From Bradyrhizobium sp. CSA112 (GTDB taxonomy: Bacteria; Pseudomonadota; Alphaproteobacteria; Rhizobiales; Xanthobacteraceae): a DNA stretch of 64,000 nt. The stretch lies in NCBI RefSeq assembly GCF_029051645.1, contig NZ_JAACFS010000002.1, forward strand, positions 434,001 through 498,000. Direction: 5' to 3'. The notes below the pieces were generated by a model. It did no database searches, was not told the origin of the DNA, and saw only the letters and a list, made by a program, of their open reading frames with translations. Of the stretch, positions 59,681-64,000 are shown one piece after another. The translations under genes and the position numbers were made by a program. Position 1 is the stretch's first letter; every line of letters starts with the position of its first letter.

Positions 59681-60439
59681 TCAAGGACGCGAAATGAGCA
59701 ACGGCTGCACGTTTTCGCCGCCTGCCATTAGGGGATTCGACGGCTCGAAGCGCTCGCGCACTTCTCGCTTTCTGACGAGCGAGCGCGCAACAACAAAGGC
59801 GTCCTTCAGACTCTTGGCTTGCCGGAGTGCTATATTGAAAAAGGCGTTGCCGAAATAGGTCCATTTGGCTTTGTCCCGGCAGCCGAACGATGGATGGTCG
59901 GCATCGGCCGCGGTGATGACCAGCGTATCGGGGGTCGCGATACGAGGGATAAAGACCCCGGAATAGCAGGCCGAGATGACCACCACCTTGTATCGCATGC
60001 CAGTCCGCGCCAGCATGTAGGCGAGGTTAGACGGCGTGAGCGTTTGCGTAAGCCGCCCCGCTTTGACTGCAAGGCCGGTGCGGGAGCCGTGCGAGGTGAG
60101 AATCAAAAACAGAATGTCGTTGTCGGCGTCCATCCCGTTGGCCGCCGCTTGCAAGGACATGGCCAGGCCTTCGATCGTGGCACCTCCGCCTTTCTTCGAA
60201 TTGTATTGCACGTTGATCGGGGCACCCCCGAAACGGTCCGCTACGACCCGTGCTGCGCCGGCCGCCTCGCTTCTAAACACGCCCTGATCGCCGAAAAGGC
60301 CGAAGGACACCACGCTCACCTTGCGAGTATCCTCAACGGCGTGCACCGTCGAAACCGAGGGCACAACGGTCAAAACAAAAGCGATGAGCGGCGCGCCGAT
60401 CCGGCGGATCCAACGTAGATACACAGCTACACCAGGCAT
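59681..60439 (-). CDS. Secreted caspase-fold C13 (legumain-like) peptidase
   Basis: A 252-residue protein with an N-terminal signal or anchor (PLIAFVLTVVPSVSTVHA). The caspase-hemoglobinase fold shows as ILFLILTSHGS with catalytic His117 and VVVISACYSGVFI with Cys158, the order of family C13. It would cut peptides or act as transamidase in the periplasm or envelope. GAAAGAA precedes the ATG at 60439. It follows the radical-SAM gene on the same strand after 85 bases, so a joint transcript is possible. Substrate unknown. Confidence 0.8.
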   Translation of the reverse strand: MPGVAVYLRWIRRIGAPLIAFVLTVVPSVSTVHAVEDTRKVSVVSFGLFGDQGVFRSEAAGAARVVADRFGGAPINVQYNSKKGGGATIEGLAMSLQAAANGMDADNDILFLILTSHGSRTGLAVKAGRLTQTLTPSNLAYMLARTGMRYKVVVISACYSGVFIPRIATPDTLVITAADADHPSFGCRDKAKWTYFGNAFFNIALRQAKSLKDAFVVARSLVRKREVRERFEPSNPLMAGGENVQPLLISRP

Positions 60440-60524
60440 TTCTTTCAACAGGTCATGTGAAGAGTCCGATCCTCTTTGTGCGCGATGCAGCAGCGAGGCG
60501 CCTCGCCGTCGCCATCATCCTCAT

Positions 60525-61625
60525 TCACGAGCATTCCAAGCTGCCGATCCGGATCGGGACGCGCCGCTGCCCCCAGTTGCCCGGGTGCGCCTCGAACAAG
60601 CCAGGGATTGCGGTGGAGCAAATACCGCATCGGCCGTTCCCTGAGAGCCGCCAAGTGGTGATGTCATACCAATCTCGGCCGATGATCCGCTCACCGCAGC
60701 CCGGGCAGTACGTACTTTGGCCGCGCTCATCATGGACATTGCCGGTGTAGACGAAATGCAGCCCGACCTTGCGCGCGATATCGCGAGCCGTCGTTAGCGT
60801 GAAGGCCGGCGTATCGGGCAGATCCAGCATCTTGTAGTCAGGGTGGAAGGCGGTGAAATGCAAGGGCACGTCAGGTCCTAGCTTTGTCATCACCCATTCG
60901 CTCAGCTTTTTCACCTCCTCCGGGCTGTCATTGTGACCCGGGATCAGCAGCGTTGTGATCTCGAACCAGACCTTCGTCTTGTTCTTCAGATACTCGAGCG
61001 TCTCGAGCACGGCACCGAGACGCCCCGTGCACAGCCGGTTGTAGAACGCCTCGGTGAACGCCTTAAGGTCGACATTGGCGGCGTCCATGAAGGTGTAAAG
61101 CTCCTCCCGCGCCGCCGCGTCAATGTAGCCCGCTGTGACCGCCACGTTCTTGATCCCGCGCCGGCGCGCCACCTTTGCAACGTCCACGGCATATTCGAGG
61201 AAGATGACGGGGTCATTGTAGGTGTAGGCGATGGAACGCGAGCCCGTGGCAATCGCAGCCTCGACAATGTCTTCCGGTGAGGCTGCGTCCTGGAGCCGGT
61301 CGAGTTCTCGCGCTTTGGAGATGTCCCAGTTCTGGCAGAATTTGCAGGTCAGGTTGCACCCGGCGGTACCGAACGACAACACGGGAGTTCCGGGCAGATA
61401 GTGGTTCAGTGGCTTCTTCTCGATTGGATCGACACAGAACCCCGAGGATCGGCCGTAGGTCGTGAGCACGATCCGGTCGTCCTGCCGGCCGCGCACGAAG
61501 CACAGGCCGCGCTGGCCTTCGTTAAGCCTGCAATAGCGCGGGCAGACATCGCACTGGATGCGCCCGTCTTCAAGCCGGTGCCAGTAGCGGCCAGGAACAC
61601 CTTCCAAACGCTCGGATTCGGTCAT
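60525..61625 (-). CDS. amrS: AmmeMemoRadiSam-system radical SAM enzyme
   Basis: A 366-residue radical SAM protein of the AmrS type. The 4Fe-4S cluster motif is AGCNLTCKFCQNWD (Cys90, Cys94, Cys97). An N-terminal Cys group (CDVCPRYCRL, LCFVRG) and a C-terminal zinc-ribbon-like part (TYCPGCGERIIGRDWYDI, CGIC) are usual for the family. The system normally has AMMECR1-like and MEMO-like partners beside it; neither is in the window. The reaction is unknown, thought to be a radical modification. The start MTESERLEG is chosen since an upstream open frame has no conserved content. Confidence 0.85.
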   Translation of the reverse strand: MTESERLEGVPGRYWHRLEDGRIQCDVCPRYCRLNEGQRGLCFVRGRQDDRIVLTTYGRSSGFCVDPIEKKPLNHYLPGTPVLSFGTAGCNLTCKFCQNWDISKARELDRLQDAASPEDIVEAAIATGSRSIAYTYNDPVIFLEYAVDVAKVARRRGIKNVAVTAGYIDAAAREELYTFMDAANVDLKAFTEAFYNRLCTGRLGAVLETLEYLKNKTKVWFEITTLLIPGHNDSPEEVKKLSEWVMTKLGPDVPLHFTAFHPDYKMLDLPDTPAFTLTTARDIARKVGLHFVYTGNVHDERGQSTYCPGCGERIIGRDWYDITTWRLSGNGRCGICSTAIPGLFEAHPGNWGQRRVPIRIGSLECS

Positions 61626-62003
61626 GGAATTCGTCGTGTCGATCGCTGGGCAGACCTCAAGTTTGTTGCCAACGGGCGTGACGGAGAGTGGCCACAATAT
61701 CGAGCCGGCCCGCCTAAGGGCACGAACGCCCGTGGACGTCGGCTCATCTTATTCCTGATGGGCGGAGATGGTAAGCCCGCCGACCACTTTGCGGGTCTAT
61801 GGCGACAACCTTAGACGAATTAATGTCCGATCAGGTGCGCAAAGCGAACTCGTGCCATGAGCTAGGAACTGATGGGCCCATTCGCCAAGATCATTCGTGT
61901 TTGGGGGATGCGGCATCCCCGGCGATCGAAGTCGCAAACGTCCGACTTCGATCCGGAAGCGGGAGGCCGCACCACTAAGCGAAAATTTCAAGCCGAACGA
62001 ATT
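61626..62003. other. Intergenic stretch without a supported gene
   Basis: Between two minus-strand genes. It should hold the promoter of the radical-SAM gene on the left. Short open frames lack ribosome sites, and no repeat of the families in this window is seen. Confidence 0.5.
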
Positions 62004-63197
62004 CTAGCCTGCCTTTCGTAGCTTCAGGCTGTCGTAGAACGCCGTTTCGAAGTTCAAGTAGCCGACGAACGAAGCCGGATCGCCGAAGGGCAGAATTTGT
62101 GTGGCCCAGAATCCACCGAACCCGTTCGCCCGGTCGATCCAGTAGAAGAGATTGGCGAGGCCGGCCCAACCGAGAGCCCCGGCTGGACGTCCTGTCGGGG
62201 CCTGTTCGTCGTTGATCATGAACGTCAGCGCCCACGACTTCGACTGGCCCGGGAAGAACTCCGCGTCATTGGACAGCGAGGGAATGACTCCGGGAAGCGC
62301 GGTCACCTTCCTGTCGCCCAGGTGGTTTTGCGCCGCCATGCGCACGGTCTCGGGCTTCAGCACGCGGCCATTGTCGCCCGCACCATCGTTAAGCCACATG
62401 CGGATGAAGCGCATGTAATCGCCGACGGTGGCGTAAAGGCCATGGCCGCCCATGTGAACTTCGGGATTGGCGGGAAGCTCGAAGTCCATCGGCGTGAGCG
62501 AGCCATCGGAGCCTCTTGCATGAACCCCGGCGAGCTTGCTGCGCATCGCATCCGTGAGGTCGAAGCTCGTGTCATTCATCCCGAGGGGCTCGAAAATGCG
62601 CGTCTTGAACACCTCGCCGAGCCGTTTTCCGGTAATGGCCTCGACGATCTGGCCGCACCAGTCGAGATTGGTTCCGTATTCCCATTTGTCGCCCGGATCG
62701 AACAGAAGCGGCGTCATCAGCGATGCCTTGGAAGACGTGATGACGCTGGGCTGACCCTTCTCCTGCGCCAGTCGATTATAGGTATGACTGAAGAAATCGT
62801 AACCAAAGCCCGCGGTGTGTGTCATCAGCATGCGCGTGGTCACATCGCGCTTCGGGGGGCGTAATCTCGGTTCGCCCTTGGCGTCGAAGCCCTCGATCAC
62901 CTGCAGCTTGCCGATGTCGGGCGCGTAGGTCCTGGCCGGCGCGTCGAGATCGAGCTTGCCCTGTTCCACGAGCTGCAGGATCGCGGTGCCGGTAATCGCT
63001 TTGGTCGTCGAGAAGATGGCGAACGCGCTGTCCGTCGTCATTTCTGCCGCCTGATCGAGACGACGCTTGCCGGCTGCGCCTTCGTAGATATTGCGATGAC
63101 GGTCTGTGACCATCGCGACCACACCGGGGACGCGCGGGTTTGACGCAACGACCCCATCGAGAACGGCGTTTGCCGACGCATTGAAACCAGTACTCAT
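62004..63197 (-). CDS. Class C beta-lactamase-fold serine hydrolase (esterase)
   Basis: A 397-residue enzyme. Ser63-Thr-Thr-Lys66 is the SxxK catalytic pair and Tyr174-Gly-Thr-Asn177 the YxN motif of the class C beta-lactamase/EstB fold. The third motif is near [19 protein letters not shown]. No signal peptide is seen, so it is probably a cytoplasmic esterase, such as EstB-like enzymes, not an antibiotic-resistance lactamase. GGAGG lies before the ATG at 63197. A monooxygenase gene follows upstream on the same strand, 123 bases away, and Baeyer-Villiger esters would be a natural substrate. Confidence 0.88.
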   Translation of the reverse strand: MSTGFNASANAVLDGVVASNPRVPGVVAMVTDRHRNIYEGAAGKRRLDQAAEMTTDSAFAIFSTTKAITGTAILQLVEQGKLDLDAPARTYAPDIGKLQVIEGFDAKGEPRLRPPKRDVTTRMLMTHTAGFGYDFFSHTYNRLAQEKGQPSVITSSKASLMTPLLFDPGDKWEYGTNLDWCGQIVEAITGKRLGEVFKTRIFEPLGMNDTSFDLTDAMRSKLAGVHARGSDGSLTPMDFELPANPEVHMGGHGLYATVGDYMRFIRMWLNDGAGDNGRVLKPETVRMAAQNHLGDRKVTALPGVIPSLSNDAEFFPGQSKSWALTFMINDEQAPTGRPAGALGWAGLANLFYWIDRANGFGGFWATQILPFGDPASFVGYLNFETAFYDSLKLRKAG

Positions 63198-63320
63198 TGT
63201 CTTCCTCCCTTTATGTAATGAATGCTCTCGATCGCTGCCCATCGCGCACGCGACCGCTGCGGTCGCGCGCGACAGGATCGTTGTCACGGGGCTTGTCACG
63301 AGGCCTTGGCGGCGCCACGC

Positions 63321-64000
63321 TCAATGCATGGCGAAGCCGCGGTAGCCGCCTGCTGCGACCTCGTCGCATTTCCCGTGATAGGTGCCTACACCGCCGGTGT
63401 AGGACAGCACCCGGCGCGGCTTGCCCTCGACATTCGAGCCGAGATACCAGGAGTTAGTTTTGGCGATGAGTGTCGCACTCGCGGTCTCGTCGTGATGCGC
63501 CACCCATTGGTCTTCGGCATCCTTTGTCGGCTCGATGACTTCCAGATTACGGCTGCGCATATACTTGATGCAGTTGTCGATCCACTCGACCTGCTTCTGG
63601 AGGCAGGTTGTCATGTTGCACAGGGCGGCCGACGGAGCGAGCGGCACGGCCGTCGTGAACAGGTTCGGATAGCCGTGAATTTGCAGGCCCATGGTGGTGC
63701 GGATATCCGTGCTCCAATCGTCCTTCAATGCCCTGCCATCGCGACCGCGGATGTCGATGCGCGTCAGCGCGCCTGTTCCGGCGTCGAACCCGGTTGCCAG
63801 AATGATGACATCGAGCTTGTGGATCGTCCCGTCCGCCGTCTGCAGCCCGTCAGGGGTCACGCGCTCGATCGGATTGCTCTTGACGCTGACGATTTCGACA
63901 TTGGAACGATGGAAGGTTTCCAGAAAATTCTGTTCCAGCGGCACGCGGTGCGTTCCGAAGCCGTAGTCGGTCGCGGCTGGAATCAGCAGTTCGCACAGCT
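63321..64000 (-). CDS. Flavin-containing (Baeyer-Villiger-type) monooxygenase, C-terminal part
   Basis: The gene runs off the right edge; about 226 C-terminal residues are visible. VIILATGFDAGTGAL is the conserved ATGF(D) motif of flavin monooxygenases, and PLAPSAALCNMTTCLQKQVE and NSWYLGSNVEGKPRRVLSYT are typical of the long Baeyer-Villiger type, which turns ketones into esters with NADPH and O2. The esterase-fold gene just downstream on the same strand would hydrolyse such an ester, so the two may form a small ketone-degradation unit. Confidence 0.87.
   Translation of the reverse strand, partial: LCELLIPAATDYGFGTHRVPLEQNFLETFHRSNVEIVSVKSNPIERVTPDGLQTADGTIHKLDVIILATGFDAGTGALTRIDIRGRDGRALKDDWSTDIRTTMGLQIHGYPNLFTTAVPLAPSAALCNMTTCLQKQVEWIDNCIKYMRSRNLEVIEPTKDAEDQWVAHHDETASATLIAKTNSWYLGSNVEGKPRRVLSYTGGVGTYHGKCDEVAAGGYRGFAMH

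Noticed and set aside
62004..63197. Antibiotic-resistance beta-lactamase
   Set aside because: The SxxK and YxN motifs are shared with esterases of the same fold; there is no signal peptide, and the context favours an esterase.

Overview
The window is high-G+C chromosomal DNA from a Bradyrhizobium-like alphaproteobacterium (order Hyphomicrobiales). This is inferred from an alphaproteobacterial FtsZ paralogue, CtrA-type TTAA-N7-TTAA sites, an orphan tripartite tricarboxylate (Bug) binding protein, many small secreted proteins of rhizobial type, acyl-CoA catabolic genes and several families of dispersed intergenic palindromes. No ribosomal RNA, CRISPR array, intact insertion sequence or phage block is visible. 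One tRNA gene (tRNA-Arg, anticodon TCG) is present.

Layout. 1-15 kb: the end of an acyl-CoA carboxylase beta subunit, small enzymes (GrpB, VOC, GNAT, NIPSNAP, PEP-mutase family), a coiled-coil protein plus FtsZ paralogue behind a perfect CtrA site, a Bug receptor, a secreted glycerophosphodiesterase, an Arg/Trp-rich Tat-exported protein and an alpha/beta hydrolase. 15.2-19.8 kb: a compact thiazole/oxazole-modified peptide (TOMM) cluster, made of a 166-residue Cys/Gly-rich precursor, a fused cyclodehydratase (E1-like plus YcaO) and a SagB-type dehydrogenase. This is the most interesting locus. 20-27 kb: a tri-haem cytochrome c, a fused indolepyruvate:ferredoxin oxidoreductase and a CorA-type transporter. 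27-30 kb: an ATP-grasp ligase translationally coupled to a zinc metallopeptidase, then a low-G+C acetyltransferase and long repeat-filled DNA.

30.9-36.4 kb: a catabolic run (thiolase-like protein, OB-fold partner, MaoC hydratase, SDR, DapA-family aldolase, Nudix hydrolase) whose members are separated by palindromic repeats. 36.5-42.8 kb: a PAS histidine kinase and small secreted or membrane proteins. 42.8-49.7 kb: a segment bracketed by a 38-bp direct repeat of the 3' half of tRNA-Arg. It holds a truncated cupin, two coupled 28-residue ORFs, a 39-residue membrane peptide behind a second CtrA site, small enzymes and a decayed autotransporter, and looks like an old genomic island without an integrase.

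49.7-64 kb: a ClpP-like secreted protein, a CPA2 antiporter with universal-stress domains, a DMT exporter, a chemoreceptor, a 1-Cys peroxiredoxin, a C13 peptidase beside an AmmeMemoRadiSam enzyme without its usual partners, a class C beta-lactamase-fold hydrolase and the C-terminal part of a flavin monooxygenase running off the end.

How the genes work together. The clearest functional unit is the TOMM cluster: the cyclodehydratase would convert precursor cysteines to thiazolines and the dehydrogenase would oxidise them to thiazoles. A hairpin between precursor and enzyme genes could set the precursor in excess, and a divergently transcribed two-domain VOC protein could be a binding or immunity protein. 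The acyl-CoA genes at 30.9-34.4 kb form a second unit, probably for side-chain or branched-acid degradation. Most other genes stand alone.
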